A DNA stretch of 64,000 nt. Origin: Curtobacterium sp. UNCCL20 (GTDB lineage: Bacteria; Actinomycetota; Actinomycetes; Actinomycetales; Microbacteriaceae). The notes below the pieces were generated by a model. It was not told where the DNA came from. It was given only the letters and a program-made list of their open reading frames with translations, and ran no database searches. The position numbers and the translations under genes are program-made. The stretch covers positions 329,005-393,004 of the forward strand of contig NZ_FNKG01000002.1 in assembly GCF_900101675.1 (NCBI RefSeq), given 5' to 3'. Positions 33,153-42,135 of the stretch are shown here, one piece after another (the first letter of the stretch is position 1; every line of letters begins with the position of its first letter).

Positions 33153-33745
33153 GCGGCCACCTGCGTCCCGGTGATGGTGAGGGTGAAGTCGGTGACCGCG
33201 CCGGCGACGGACTGCGGTGCGTCCGCGTCGAGGTCCATCTCGACGCACCCGACGGCGCTCGCCCCGGCGGGGAGGGTGAAGGAGCCGCTGCCGGTGTCGA
33301 AGGCCGCGACACGGCCGCTCGCTCCGGAGAGTCCGGTGCGGCAGGCCGCTGCGGAGCCGACGACGGCGAGCCGGAGCGTGAGCTCGCCGAGCACGGTAGT
33401 GGAGGTCGTGTTCGTGGCGGCGGAGACCTTCGTCGCGGTCGTCGCGACACGCATGCTCAGCGGGATCGATCCGGTGTTCTGCACCGTGAAGGTGCCGGTG
33501 GTGCCCGTGCCCGGTCCGAGCACCGCGGTGTTCATCGCGGACAGGGCCCCGACGGTGACCGTGGCAGTCGCGGAGCGGACCGTCGACGCCTGTGTGCTCG
33601 TCGTCCCGTTCCAGAGCGCGTAGGTGCCACCGGTCCCGAGCAGCGCCGTCACGACCGCGACGACCAGCGTCAGGGCAGCCGGCCAGATCCACCGCACCCG
33701 ACGGGGCGCCGCGTGGCGTCCGGTCGTCCTCGGTGTCCTGGTCAT
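33149..33745 (-). CDS. SipW-dependent exported protein, TasA/pilin-like
   Basis: Exported protein of 198 residues. The signal region reads ALTLVVAVVTALLGTGGTYALWNG; the YALWN end is typical of SipW substrates. The mature protein is a single Ser/Thr-rich beta domain (GTFTVQNTGSIPLSMRV), in the manner of TasA-type or camelysin-type matrix proteins, with two Cys (AACRTG, VGCVEM). GGGGA lies five bases before the ATG at 33745. It overlaps the next gene by ATGA and shares the operon with SipW. Confidence 0.78.
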   Translation of the reverse strand: MTRTPRTTGRHAAPRRVRWIWPAALTLVVAVVTALLGTGGTYALWNGTTSTQASTVRSATATVTVGALSAMNTAVLGPGTGTTGTFTVQNTGSIPLSMRVATTATKVSAATNTTSTTVLGELTLRLAVVGSAAACRTGLSGASGRVAAFDTGSGSFTLPAGASAVGCVEMDLDADAPQSVAGAVTDFTLTITGTQVAA

Positions 33746-33899
33746 GTCCGTCCCCGGGTCGTCGTGGTCGTGTGGTCACCGCCGGTGCGGCGGTCGAGTG
33801 GTGATGTGGTGCGGTCGGGCCTGGAGGCGCGTGGTCGCGACGGGCGGATCAGGTACCCATCGGGACGGCGGCCTTCCAGGCCCGGGTCGGGTCCGCGGG

Positions 33900-34454
33900 T
33901 CAGGAACCGATCGCGGTCTGCGTCAGCGTGAACGCGAGGGCGCCGACGTTGAGCGTGCCGCCCTGGCCGGTGGTGGCCGAAGCGGGCAGCGCGATGGTGA
34001 AGACCACCTTGACGGTCGAGGTCGCGGCCGACGGGGACACCACGAAGGTGTTCGCGTTGCTGGTCGACTGGACGACGGACGCGCTGGTCGAGGACACCGC
34101 GAGGGTCTTCGTCGTCGCGGCGAGGAGGGCGGCGTCGCCGGTGATGCTCTGGTTCGCGTAGGTGAGGTTGGCCTTGAGGTCCTGACCGGTGGCGCCGATG
34201 GTCAGCGTCTGCGTGAACTGGTAGGTGTTGCCCGGCACCATGAGGGCGCTCGCCGGGTTGATCGTCGCCGACCGGCCGTTGGTGACGTCGGTCCAGACGC
34301 CGTCGTTGTTGGCGCTGAGGGTCAGCGAGCCGGAGCTCACCGAGGACGCCGCGGTGCTCGCGCTGGCGTTCCAGAGGGCGAAGGTGCCCGCGCCGCCCAG
34401 GAGGAGCGCGACACCGGCGGCGCCGGCGATGGCGCCGGTGACGATCTTGTGCAT
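33900..34454 (-). CDS. SipW-dependent exported protein (alternate-type signal peptide)
   Basis: Exported protein of 184 residues, first gene of the SipW cluster. The signal peptide is TGAIAGAAGVALLLGGAGTFALWNASA, with the ALWNASA cleavage region recognised by SipW-like peptidases. The mature part is Ser/Thr/Ala-rich beta structure (TYQFTQTLTIGATGQDLKANLTYANQS), without Cys. No ribosome-binding site precedes the ATG; instead the mRNA has GGACCUCCUC there. A 154-bp gap with a family A half-site separates it from the next gene. Confidence 0.8.
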   Translation of the reverse strand: MHKIVTGAIAGAAGVALLLGGAGTFALWNASASTAASSVSSGSLTLSANNDGVWTDVTNGRSATINPASALMVPGNTYQFTQTLTIGATGQDLKANLTYANQSITGDAALLAATTKTLAVSSTSASVVQSTSNANTFVVSPSAATSTVKVVFTIALPASATTGQGGTLNVGALAFTLTQTAIGS

Positions 34455-34563
34455 GAGGAGGTCCGTTTCTGCGCGTTCGGGGCGCGCGGGAGGCCGTCGA
34501 CACGGGTTCGGGTTCGTGGTGTCGACGGCACGACGTCATCGACCTCCTGGTTGGGGGAGGTCG
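34455..34563 (-). promoter_or_regulatory. Structured leader of the SipW cluster
   Basis: On the minus strand the leader contains CGACCTCC pairing with GGAGGTCG (34556-34563 with 34540-34547), a 9-bp stem CGTCGACAC/GTGTCGACG (34495-34503 with 34519-34527), and GGACCTCCTC directly before the ATG. The AGGAGGTC segment is complementary to both CCTCC segments, so two alternative pairings are possible. The rest of 34455-34823 shows no further gene. Confidence 0.45.
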
Positions 34564-34823
34564 CGGCTGACCGGTGCCGGGGAGCGGTCGCCGGGCTCCG
34601 AACGACGTGACACGTCTCGGGCGGGCAGGACTCGCTTCGTGAAACGACGCTACCTGTCCGCCGAAGGGGGGACAAGCGAGAACATGCGTTTGGATGGACC
34701 CAGTCCGGGGGGCATTTTTGTCCACGACAATGCCGACACGGTTTGTACCCCGATTCGAGGACGCGGATCGTGGAATGTCGACCGCCCCCATGCGGTTGCA
34801 TCGACCGGAAACGAGGAGGGCCC

Positions 34824-35489
34824 ATGGGCATCGTGCGGTGGTTGTTCGACGCGCAGCTCGTCATCGGCGACCAGACCGTGCTCTGGCGCGAGGTGATCGG
34901 CAACGTCTTCGGCCTGCTCAGCGCCCTCGGTGGGATGCGCCGCAGGGTGTGGGCGTGGCCGGTGGGCATCGTCGGCAACGCCCTGCTGTTCACGGTCTTC
35001 ATGGGGGCGCTCTTCGACACCCCTAACCCGGTCAACCTCCTCGGCCAGGCGGGGCGTCAGGTGATGTTCATCATCGTCAGCGTCTACGGCTGGTACCGCT
35101 GGACGCACCGTGCCGACGACGCGACCACCGTGATCGACCCGCACTGGGCCTCCTGGCGGACCCGCGGACTGCTGGTCCTCGCCATGGTGGGCGGCACTGC
35201 GATCCTGACCCCGGTCTTCCGGGCGCTCGGTTCGTACGAACCGGTCTGGAGCGACGCGTGGATCTTCGTCGGCTCGCTCCTCGCGACGTACGGCATGGCG
35301 AAGGGGTGGGTCGAGTTCTGGCTCATCTGGGTCGCCGTCGACCTGGTCGGCGTGCCGCTCCTCTTCTCGGCGGGCTACTACGCCTCCGGCCTGATGTACG
35401 TGTTCTACGGGGTGTTCACCCTCACCGGGTTCTTCGTCTGGGCCAGGCAGCGCACCCGGCCGTCGGCCGCCCCGGTCACCGTCGGCTGA
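34824..35489 (+). CDS. pnuC: PnuC-type nicotinamide (riboside) transporter
   Basis: Membrane transporter for nicotinamide riboside or a related vitamin, 221 residues with about seven helices. Family features include IGNVFGLLSALGGMRRRVWAWPVGIVGNALL, the RQVMFIIVSVYGWYRW segment and the WVAVDLVGVPLL segment, all typical of PnuC. ATG 34824 follows GAGGAGGG. It is divergent from the SipW cluster. No NAD-biosynthesis gene is adjacent. Confidence 0.88.
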   Translation: MGIVRWLFDAQLVIGDQTVLWREVIGNVFGLLSALGGMRRRVWAWPVGIVGNALLFTVFMGALFDTPNPVNLLGQAGRQVMFIIVSVYGWYRWTHRADDATTVIDPHWASWRTRGLLVLAMVGGTAILTPVFRALGSYEPVWSDAWIFVGSLLATYGMAKGWVEFWLIWVAVDLVGVPLLFSAGYYASGLMYVFYGVFTLTGFFVWARQRTRPSAAPVTVG

Positions 35490-35541
35490 GCCGCAGAACG
35501 CGACGGCCCCCGGTCGGGGAGCAGACATCGGCGTCCACGTC

Positions 35542-36189
35542 ATGTGGGATGGTCGGATGGACCACGAGCACGACGGGCGCATCGAGGACGAGCAGTCCCT
35601 CGCCGAGCGCATCGTCCGCGGGGCGATCCGCTCCTACCGCCTGCACCCCTTCGACGACGTCGACGCCCAGGTGGTCGCTGACGTGTCCGGGGTCGGCGTG
35701 GACGTCGTGCACCGGCTCTTCCCGACGTGGGACGCCCTGCTGCTCGTGACGTACGACCGCTGGACCGAGCTGCGCGGCACCCGCCGTCAGAAGCCACCTG
35801 CGTGCACGATCGACTTCATCCGGCTGACGCTCGCCGAGGACGTCGCCGACCCGGGCCTCGTCCGTGTGCTGGCGGGTGTCATCACCATCGCCGCGGCCGA
35901 CACCGGGTTCGCCGAACTCTTCCGGAAGCGCTTCGAGGAGTACGCCGAGCAGCTCGAGGCGGGGCTGGAACGCGACGTCGACGCCGGCAACGAGCGCCTG
36001 GCGATCCCGGCGTACCAGGCGGCGACACAGCTCCTCGCGATGTACGAGGGGCTGCAGATCCAGATGCTCGTCCGACCGCACCTCGACGTGCTCGTGGAGT
36101 TCGACCGATCCGTCCGCACCCTGCGGCAGGGCTGGCGGGAGCGCCCCGTACCGGCCTGGGACCTCGACGAGGTACCGGTCCGCGTCTGA
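35542..36189 (+). CDS. TetR-family transcriptional regulator
   Basis: A 215-residue regulator with a rather degenerate N-terminal helix-turn-helix (LAERIVRGAIRSYRLHPFDDVDAQVVADVSGVGVDVVHRLFPTWDALL) and a helical effector domain. ATG at 35542 or 35557 could be the start; neither has a good ribosome-binding site. It is convergent with the ABC exporter pair, ending 4 bp from it, and follows pnuC. It may regulate the NatAB-type pair, by proximity only. Confidence 0.75.
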   Translation: MWDGRMDHEHDGRIEDEQSLAERIVRGAIRSYRLHPFDDVDAQVVADVSGVGVDVVHRLFPTWDALLLVTYDRWTELRGTRRQKPPACTIDFIRLTLAEDVADPGLVRVLAGVITIAAADTGFAELFRKRFEEYAEQLEAGLERDVDAGNERLAIPAYQAATQLLAMYEGLQIQMLVRPHLDVLVEFDRSVRTLRQGWRERPVPAWDLDEVPVRV

Positions 36190-36193
36190 GGCG

Positions 36194-37408
36194 TCAGCGG
36201 CCCTTCCGCCACGACGCGATCTGGCGGAGCGTCACCTTCGACCCGTACTGCGCGACCGAGTGCCGGAACAGGTACTCCGCGAACCAGAGCAGCAGCCCGG
36301 CCACGACGAACACCTCGACGATGCAGACCACCGACTCGGTGACGCTCAGCGACCCCACCGCGTTCCGCACCATCGCGGTGATCGGCGTGAACGTCGGGAA
36401 GTACGTGAAGAACGCGGCCACCGGGGAGTCCGGGGTGGTCATCACGAAGAACGCCGCGTAGATCGGGATGATGAGCGCGAAGATCGCCGCGGACTGCAGC
36501 GCCGAGGCGTCCTTGATCGACGGCACGGCGGCGCCGACGGCCACGAACAGCCCGGACGCGAGCAGGACGCCGCCGACGAGCAGCAGCGCACCGACGAGCA
36601 TCCGCCACGGATCGATGACGAGCCCGCCGAGGCGTGAGGCGATGAGTGGGAGCGCCGCCAGCAGCCCGACGAGGCCCGGGATCACGAACACCGCGACCTG
36701 CACGAACCCGACGAGCAGCATCGCGATGACCTTCCCGCGGATGAGGTCGCCGGCGGTGACGGCGGTGAGGATCATCTCGGAGATCCGGTTCTCCTTCTCT
36801 TCGACCACCACGGTGACCATGCGCGCGGCGAGCAGGATGACGAGCCCGAAGAACGCGGCGACGAAGACGAAGGGCGGCACGATCGACAGCCAGCCCGGGG
36901 CCACTCGGCCGTCCGCGTAGGTCGTCACGTCGGTGTCCGGCGGGCTGCGCAGGAGCTGCACGGCCTCGGGGTCGTCGACGGTCGCGGCGACGCTCTGCTC
37001 GAGCACCCGCTGCGCGAGGGACGAGTAGCCGCCGTTGCCGAACAGCCCGCGGTCGGCGGCCTGCACCCGGATCGCATGGGTCGACGGAGACGTCGGGAAC
37101 TCGATGAACGCGTCCAGCCGGCCGTCCCGCACCGCGGTCCGGTCGGCAGCCGGGTCGGTCGAGGGGGATCCGCCCCACTTGTGCGCGACCTGCTCGGACA
37201 CGAGCCCGGAGTGGTCGACGTAGTGGAACGGGGTTCGCGCCGCCGAGGCACTCGACGTGACGGAGTCCGTCCCCGCCGCCTGCCCCACGCCGACGAGCAG
37301 TGACACGACGACGATGACCACGGGCAGCGCGAGCGTGCCGATCCAGAACGCCGGCTTCTTGACGGCGCGGACGAACTCGAAGCGGACGACGGTCCCGAGG
37401 CGGCTCAC
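36194..37408 (-). CDS. ABC-2 type exporter permease, NatB-like
   Basis: Membrane subunit of 404 residues. The first helix (PAFWIGTLALPVVIVVVSLLVG) is followed by a large extracytoplasmic domain (about 45-200) and then five further helices; the VVEEKENRISEMILTAVTAGDLIRGK segment is the hallmark of NatB/ABC-2 permeases. GTG 37408 overlaps the ATPase stop. In Bacillus NatAB exports sodium; in actinobacteria the substrate is unknown. Confidence 0.88.
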   Translation of the reverse strand: MSRLGTVVRFEFVRAVKKPAFWIGTLALPVVIVVVSLLVGVGQAAGTDSVTSSASAARTPFHYVDHSGLVSEQVAHKWGGSPSTDPAADRTAVRDGRLDAFIEFPTSPSTHAIRVQAADRGLFGNGGYSSLAQRVLEQSVAATVDDPEAVQLLRSPPDTDVTTYADGRVAPGWLSIVPPFVFVAAFFGLVILLAARMVTVVVEEKENRISEMILTAVTAGDLIRGKVIAMLLVGFVQVAVFVIPGLVGLLAALPLIASRLGGLVIDPWRMLVGALLLVGGVLLASGLFVAVGAAVPSIKDASALQSAAIFALIIPIYAAFFVMTTPDSPVAAFFTYFPTFTPITAMVRNAVGSLSVTESVVCIVEVFVVAGLLLWFAEYLFRHSVAQYGSKVTLRQIASWRKGR

Positions 37409-38325
37409 GCGGCGACCCCGGCATCGGCGTCGTGCCCGTAGACCTGCACGAAGATCTCGTCGAGGGGGATGCGGCGCATCTCGAACCCGGAGACGTGCAC
37501 ACCGGTGCTGACGAGGTACGCCAGGATGTCCGACCCGTCCGGAGCCGCGGCGGGCTTCGGGACGAGGTAGGCGACGTGCCCCTCGTGGCGGGCGAGCTTG
37601 TAGAGCGGCGACGGCGGGACGGTGCCGTCGAGCAGCACCCGGGCGACGGCGCCGCCGAAGGCGTCCTGTACGTCCGGGATCGAGCCGTACGCGGCCGCGG
37701 TGCCGTCCTTCAGGAGCAGGATCCGGTCGCAGAGCCGTTCGACCTCGTCCATGTGGTGCGTCACGAGGACCACGGTGGCGCCGTCCGCCTTCCGCTCGTC
37801 GACCAGGTCGAGCAGGAGCCGCCGGTTCACCGGGTCGAGCCCCTTGGTCGGTTCGTCGAGGATGAGCAGGCGGGGCCGGTCCATGATCGTGATGCCGAGC
37901 TGCACCTTCTGCTGCTGGCCGCCGGAGAGCTTGTCGACCCGGAGCTTCGCGCGGTCGGCGAGCCCGACCCGGGCCAGGTAGTCCATGCTCCACGCGGTGG
38001 CCTCGGGACCGCGGAGCCCGCGGAGCCGCCCGAAGTACGACATCACGTCGATGACGGACTCCTTCCGGTAGAGCCCGCGCTCTTCCGGCAGGTAGCCGAT
38101 CCCACCGGTCGCCGGGCGGTACGGGTGCCCGTCGATCGTCAGGGAACCGGCGGTCGGGGTGGTGATGCCGAGCAGCGCGCGGATGGTCGTGGTCTTGCCG
38201 GATCCGTTGCTGCCGAGCAGCCCGAAGGTCTCGCCGGGGGCGATGTCGAACGACAGCCCGTCGACGACGTTCCGGTCCCCGAAGCGCATGACGAAGTCCT
38301 GCACGCTGATGCTCGCCCCACTCAT
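37405..38325 (-). CDS. ABC exporter ATPase, NatA-like
   Basis: Single-domain ATPase of 306 residues. Walker A GSNGSGKT (38-45), signature LSGGQQQK, Walker [14 protein letters not shown] and H-loop VTHHMDEVE are all present. A C-terminal extension of about 80 residues is typical of NatA/DrrA-type exporters. It is translationally coupled to the permease. Confidence 0.93.
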   Translation of the reverse strand: MSGASISVQDFVMRFGDRNVVDGLSFDIAPGETFGLLGSNGSGKTTTIRALLGITTPTAGSLTIDGHPYRPATGGIGYLPEERGLYRKESVIDVMSYFGRLRGLRGPEATAWSMDYLARVGLADRAKLRVDKLSGGQQQKVQLGITIMDRPRLLILDEPTKGLDPVNRRLLLDLVDERKADGATVVLVTHHMDEVERLCDRILLLKDGTAAAYGSIPDVQDAFGGAVARVLLDGTVPPSPLYKLARHEGHVAYLVPKPAAAPDGSDILAYLVSTGVHVSGFEMRRIPLDEIFVQVYGHDADAGVAA

Positions 38326-38382
38326 GCGGCTGACCCTACTGGCGCCGCCTGCTCGTTTCTTCCCATTCAGCGCGACCTGGAA

Positions 38383-38437
38383 AGCCGAATCGCGCGTAGG
38401 AGGCCGAACGGAACAGCTCCCTATGCGCGATTCGGCT
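38383..38437. terminator. Hairpin downstream of the alpha-glucosidase gene
   Basis: AGCCGAATCGCGCGTAGG (38383-38400) pairs with CCTATGCGCGATTCGGCT (38420-38437) with one G-T position. It lies in the 194-bp gap between the alpha-glucosidase and the NatA gene and probably acts as a terminator. Confidence 0.55.
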
Positions 38438-38463
38438 CCCTACGCGCGAATTGACCCACAGAC

Positions 38464-38505
38464 GGACTGGAGGCGCGGTGCCTGCCTGCACCGCGCCTCC
38501 AGTCC
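38464..38505. terminator. Hairpin terminator, repeat family A
   Basis: Perfect 18-bp arms, GGACTGGAGGCGCGGTGC and complement, with a 6-nt loop, 15 bp after the alpha-glucosidase stop codon. Same family and loop length as the hairpin at 4276-4319. Confidence 0.7.
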
Positions 38506-38519
38506 CGCAGCTGGTTCCG

Positions 38520-40202
38520 TCAGGAACGCAACCAGGCGGTCCCCACACCCGACAGAGCGCCGGCTGCCACCGGCGCGGAGGCGAGCAGCAGCTCGCCGGA
38601 GGGGAGCTGGTACGGCTCGTCGCCGAACACCGTCACGCTGGTCCAGCCGTTCGGCCGGCGGAACGCGAGCACGTCGTCGCGGCCGGTCTCGAGCCACTCC
38701 AGGTGCTCCTCGGACTGCAGCTGGCCGCGCAGGCCGAGGGCCTTCCGGTACAGGTTGAGCGTCGACTCGGGGTCGGAGTCCTCGGCCTCGACCGAGGACT
38801 CGCCGAACCACTCCGGCTGCGGCAGGTGCGACCCGCCGTCACCGAAGCCGAAGGACGAGCCGGACCGAGTCCAGGGGAGCGGCACGCGGCAGCCGTCACG
38901 ACCGACATCGACGCCCGGGTTCCGGAAGAACGCCGGGTCCTGACGGTCGGCGTCCGGGATGTCGCCGACCTCCTGCAGCCCGAGCTCCTCGCCCTGGTAC
39001 AGGTACGCGGACCCGGGCAGGGCGAGCTCGAGGAGCGTGGCGGCCTTCGCGCGGCGGAGCCCGAGGTCACGGTCGAGCGCGTCCTGCGAGCCGCCGGCGA
39101 GCAGCCAGGCGCTGCCCTGCTTGTCGGTCGACGGTGCGTGCTCGGCGTCGCCGCTCCGCGGGGGCAGCGCGTAGCGGGTGGCGTGCCGGACGACGTCGTG
39201 GTTCGAGAACACCCACGTGGTCGACGACCCGGACTGCTCGGCGAGCCCCAGGTTGAACTCGATGATGCTCCGGAACGAGCCCGCGTCGAAGTCGGCCTCG
39301 AGGAGGTCGAAGTTGAACGCCTGCCCCAGCCCCTCGGCGCTGGCGTAACGCGCCCGGCGGTCGGCGGCCACCCATGCCTCGGCGACGGCGGTGCGCGCCG
39401 GGGTGTACTCGTCGAAGACCTTCCGCCACTCGGCGTAGATCTCGTGCACGTCGTCGCGGTCCCACAGCGGGTGCGTGCCGTCCTTCGGCATCGCGGACAG
39501 CTCGGCCCAGGTGGGCAGCACGTCGCCGAGGTCCTTCGCCAGGCCGTGGGCGACGTCGATGCGGAAGCCGTCGACGCCGCGGTCGGACCAGAAGCGGAGG
39601 GTGTGCAGGAAGTCGTCACGGACCTCGCGGTTCGACCAGTTCAGGTCGGGCTGCTCCTTCGCGAAGCTGTGCAGGTACCACTGGCCGTCGCCGACGGCGG
39701 TCCAGGCCGGGCCGCCGAAGATGGAGATCCAGTCGGCCGGAGCGTCCGCCCCGTCCGGGCCGGTGCCGTCCCGGAAGACGTAGCGGTCGCGGGCGGCGGA
39801 GCCCTTCGGTGACGCGAGCGCCTCGCGGAACCACTCGTGCCGGTCGCTCGTGTGGTTCGGGACGATGTCCACGATCACGCGGATGCCGGCACCGTGCAGC
39901 GCCTCGACCATCGCGTCGAAGTCCTCGAGCGTGCCGAGCTTCGGGTCCACGTCGCGGTAGTCGTCGACGTCGTAGCCGCCGTCGGCGAGGGCCGACGGGT
40001 AGAACGGGCTGAGCCAGACGGCCTCGATGCCGAGCGACGCCAGGTAGGGCACGCGCTCGGTGACGCCGCGCAGGTCGCCGATGCCGTCGCCGTTCGCGTC
40101 CGCGAAGGACCGCGGGTAGATCTGGTACACGCTCGCCTGGCGCCACCAGGTCTCGTCGGTGCCGGTGGTGGCGGGTGCGGGCGTCTCGATGACGTCGGTC
40201 AT
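38520..40202 (-). CDS. GH13 alpha-glucosidase / oligo-1,6-glucosidase
   Basis: Cytoplasmic alpha-glucosidase of 560 residues hydrolysing imported alpha-glucosides. Family opening WWRQASVYQIYPRSFADANGDG; VDIVPNHTS; nucleophile D216 in GFRID; acid/base E275 in AVAEAW; stabiliser D336 in SNHD. ATG 40202 is preceded by GAGAGGA at a rather long distance; an in-frame GTG at 40256 overlaps the permease stop and is an alternative that would add 18 residues. It is the last gene of the operon binding protein, MalF, MalG, glucosidase, which suggests maltose, isomaltose, trehalose-like or sucrose use. Confidence 0.93.
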   Translation of the reverse strand: MTDVIETPAPATTGTDETWWRQASVYQIYPRSFADANGDGIGDLRGVTERVPYLASLGIEAVWLSPFYPSALADGGYDVDDYRDVDPKLGTLEDFDAMVEALHGAGIRVIVDIVPNHTSDRHEWFREALASPKGSAARDRYVFRDGTGPDGADAPADWISIFGGPAWTAVGDGQWYLHSFAKEQPDLNWSNREVRDDFLHTLRFWSDRGVDGFRIDVAHGLAKDLGDVLPTWAELSAMPKDGTHPLWDRDDVHEIYAEWRKVFDEYTPARTAVAEAWVAADRRARYASAEGLGQAFNFDLLEADFDAGSFRSIIEFNLGLAEQSGSSTTWVFSNHDVVRHATRYALPPRSGDAEHAPSTDKQGSAWLLAGGSQDALDRDLGLRRAKAATLLELALPGSAYLYQGEELGLQEVGDIPDADRQDPAFFRNPGVDVGRDGCRVPLPWTRSGSSFGFGDGGSHLPQPEWFGESSVEAEDSDPESTLNLYRKALGLRGQLQSEEHLEWLETGRDDVLAFRRPNGWTSVTVFGDEPYQLPSGELLLASAPVAAGALSGVGTAWLRS

Positions 40203-40252
40203 GGTGTCGGTGGTCCTCTCGGTCGGTGCGGGGTGCGTCGTCGCGGTGTCAG

Positions 40253-41158
40253 TCACTTGATGGCGCCCTGCGTCACGCCGGCCATCACCCATCGCTGCGT
40301 GACGAGGTACACGATGATCGCCGGGGCCATCGCCATCAGGTACGAGGCGAACGACACGTTGTAGTTGTTGCTGAACTGCGTCTGGAACATCTGCTGCAGC
40401 ACCGGCAGGGTCTGCAGTGCCGGGTTCGAGGTGATCAGCGACGGCATCACGAAGTCGTTCCACGATGCGAGGAACGCGAAGATGCCGACGGTGGCGCTCA
40501 TCGGTGCGAGGAGCGGGAACACGAGTCGCCAGAACACCTGCCCCGTGCTCGCACCGTCGATGCGAGCACTCTCCTCCAGCTCCGCCGGGATGGACCGCAG
40601 GAAGGCCGTGAAGAGCAGGACGCTGAAGGACAGCTGGAACATGACGTGCAGGATCGCCACACCGATGGGGTTGTCGAGCCCGGCCATGCCGGTCAGCTTC
40701 ACCTGGGACAGCGCCAGCACCGGGAACGGCAGGAACATCGCGGCGAGCAGGTAGAAGAACGACCAGCGGAAGAACCGACGGTCCCAGTTCCGGGCGATCG
40801 CGTACGCCGTGAACGAGGCGAGCAGGATCGTGCCGACGACGGTGATCGCCGCGACGAACACCGAGACGCTGAACGCCCGCGGGAAGTCGGTCAGCTGCCA
40901 GGCCTGCACGAAGCCGTCGACGCTGAACGGTGCCGGCAGCGAGAACGCGTTGCCGTCGACCGCCTGCCCGCTCGTCTTGAAGGCCATCGTCACGGTCACG
41001 TAGAGCGGCACGAGGACGGACAGGGCACAGATCACGAGGAGGACGGTGACGGGCCAGTTGGACCGTCCACCGCGCCGACCGGTTGTCTTGTCGGCGTCCA
41101 CGGACCGGATGCTGCCCGTCTTCGTGGTGCCCGGTCGCAGGGGTGCCTGCAGGGTCAT
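40253..41158 (-). CDS. Alpha-glucoside ABC transporter permease, MalG type
   Basis: Membrane permease of 301 residues. The N-terminal tail (MTLQAPLRPGTTKTGSIR) is followed by six helices; the EAA loop is LEESARIDGASTGQVFWRLVFPLL, and the C-terminus VTQRWVMAGVTQGAIK is the family signature. ATG 41158 overlaps the MalF-type stop by ATGA. As with the other importers here, no ATPase is encoded alongside. Confidence 0.92.
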   Translation of the reverse strand: MTLQAPLRPGTTKTGSIRSVDADKTTGRRGGRSNWPVTVLLVICALSVLVPLYVTVTMAFKTSGQAVDGNAFSLPAPFSVDGFVQAWQLTDFPRAFSVSVFVAAITVVGTILLASFTAYAIARNWDRRFFRWSFFYLLAAMFLPFPVLALSQVKLTGMAGLDNPIGVAILHVMFQLSFSVLLFTAFLRSIPAELEESARIDGASTGQVFWRLVFPLLAPMSATVGIFAFLASWNDFVMPSLITSNPALQTLPVLQQMFQTQFSNNYNVSFASYLMAMAPAIIVYLVTQRWVMAGVTQGAIK

Positions 41159-42123
41159 CAGAGCGCTGCCTTCCCGCGGGTCGCCCGCAGCTGGATCACG
41201 GCGATCACGACGGCGATCACGAAGAAGATCGTCGCGTTGGCCATCTGGTACGCGTAGTCGCCGCCGTTGAAGCCCTTGAAGATCGACATCGCGACGCTGG
41301 TGGTCGAGGTGCCGGGGCCGCCGTCGGTGAGGCCGACGATGATGTCGTAGGAGTTGAGGAAGTTCTTGAACCCGATCACCAGGTTGATGAGGATGTAGCC
41401 CGCGGTGAGCGGTGCGGTGATCGAGACCAGCTGGCGCCAGGAGCTCGCGCCGTCGAGCGCCGCCGCCTCGTAGACCTCGCCCGGGATCGACAGGACGCCG
41501 GCGATGTAGATGAGGAGCGTCGACGGGATCGCCTGCCACGCGGTGACCACGACGATGGCGATCCACGCCAGGTCCGGGTTCGCCAGGATGCTCTGCTCGA
41601 GGGGCGCGAAACCGAGCGTCGTCGCCAGGGCGGGCAGGCTGTTCGCGAACAGGAAAGAGAACACGTACGCGATGACGATGCCGGAGATCACCATCGGCAG
41701 GACGAACACCGCGCGGAGGGCGATCTTCCCGCGGATCTTCGACGTGAGCGCGATCGCCAGCAGGAACGCGACTGCGTTGACGACGATCACGGTGACGAGC
41801 GAGAACCCGAGCGTGAACAGGTAGGCCTGCAGGATCGCGGGGTCCGAGAACACCGCGATGTAGTTGGTCAGGCCGGTGAAGCGGAACTCGCCGAAGCCGA
41901 CGGAGTTCGTGAAGCTCAGCACGATGCCCATCACCGCGGGGAGCGTGATGGCGAGCGTGAAGAGCACGAGGGTGGGGAGCAGGAACGCCAGGAAGAGCGG
42001 GTCGACGCGGGACTTGCGGCGTGCGCCGGTCCGTCCGTCCTTCCCGGCCTGGAGGCGCGCTGCGGCTCCGCCCCGCCGGCGGCGGTCCGCCGTCGTGACG
42101 GACTCGGTGGTCGTGGTTGCCAT
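41158..42123 (-). CDS. Alpha-glucoside ABC transporter permease, MalF type
   Basis: Membrane permease of 321 residues. Its 40-residue basic N-terminal tail (RRRGGAAARLQAGKDGRTGARRK) includes a family A 12-bp half-site (42048-42059). The EAA loop is YEAAALDGASSWRQLVSITAPL. The signature GLTDGGPGTSTTSV is present. It lies 12 nt after the binding-protein gene. Confidence 0.92.
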   Translation of the reverse strand: MATTTTESVTTADRRRRGGAAARLQAGKDGRTGARRKSRVDPLFLAFLLPTLVLFTLAITLPAVMGIVLSFTNSVGFGEFRFTGLTNYIAVFSDPAILQAYLFTLGFSLVTVIVVNAVAFLLAIALTSKIRGKIALRAVFVLPMVISGIVIAYVFSFLFANSLPALATTLGFAPLEQSILANPDLAWIAIVVVTAWQAIPSTLLIYIAGVLSIPGEVYEAAALDGASSWRQLVSITAPLTAGYILINLVIGFKNFLNSYDIIVGLTDGGPGTSTTSVAMSIFKGFNGGDYAYQMANATIFFVIAVVIAVIQLRATRGKAAL

Positions 42124-42135
42124 TCGGACGTCTCC

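Noticed and set aside
35521-35560. Ribosome-binding site deciding between the two TetR starts
   Set aside because: Neither ATG 35542 nor 35557 has a convincing site; the choice is left open.
36194-38325. NatAB as a proven sodium exporter
   Set aside because: Family similarity to NatA/NatB is clear, but actinobacterial members have diverse or unknown substrates, so only the exporter class is claimed.
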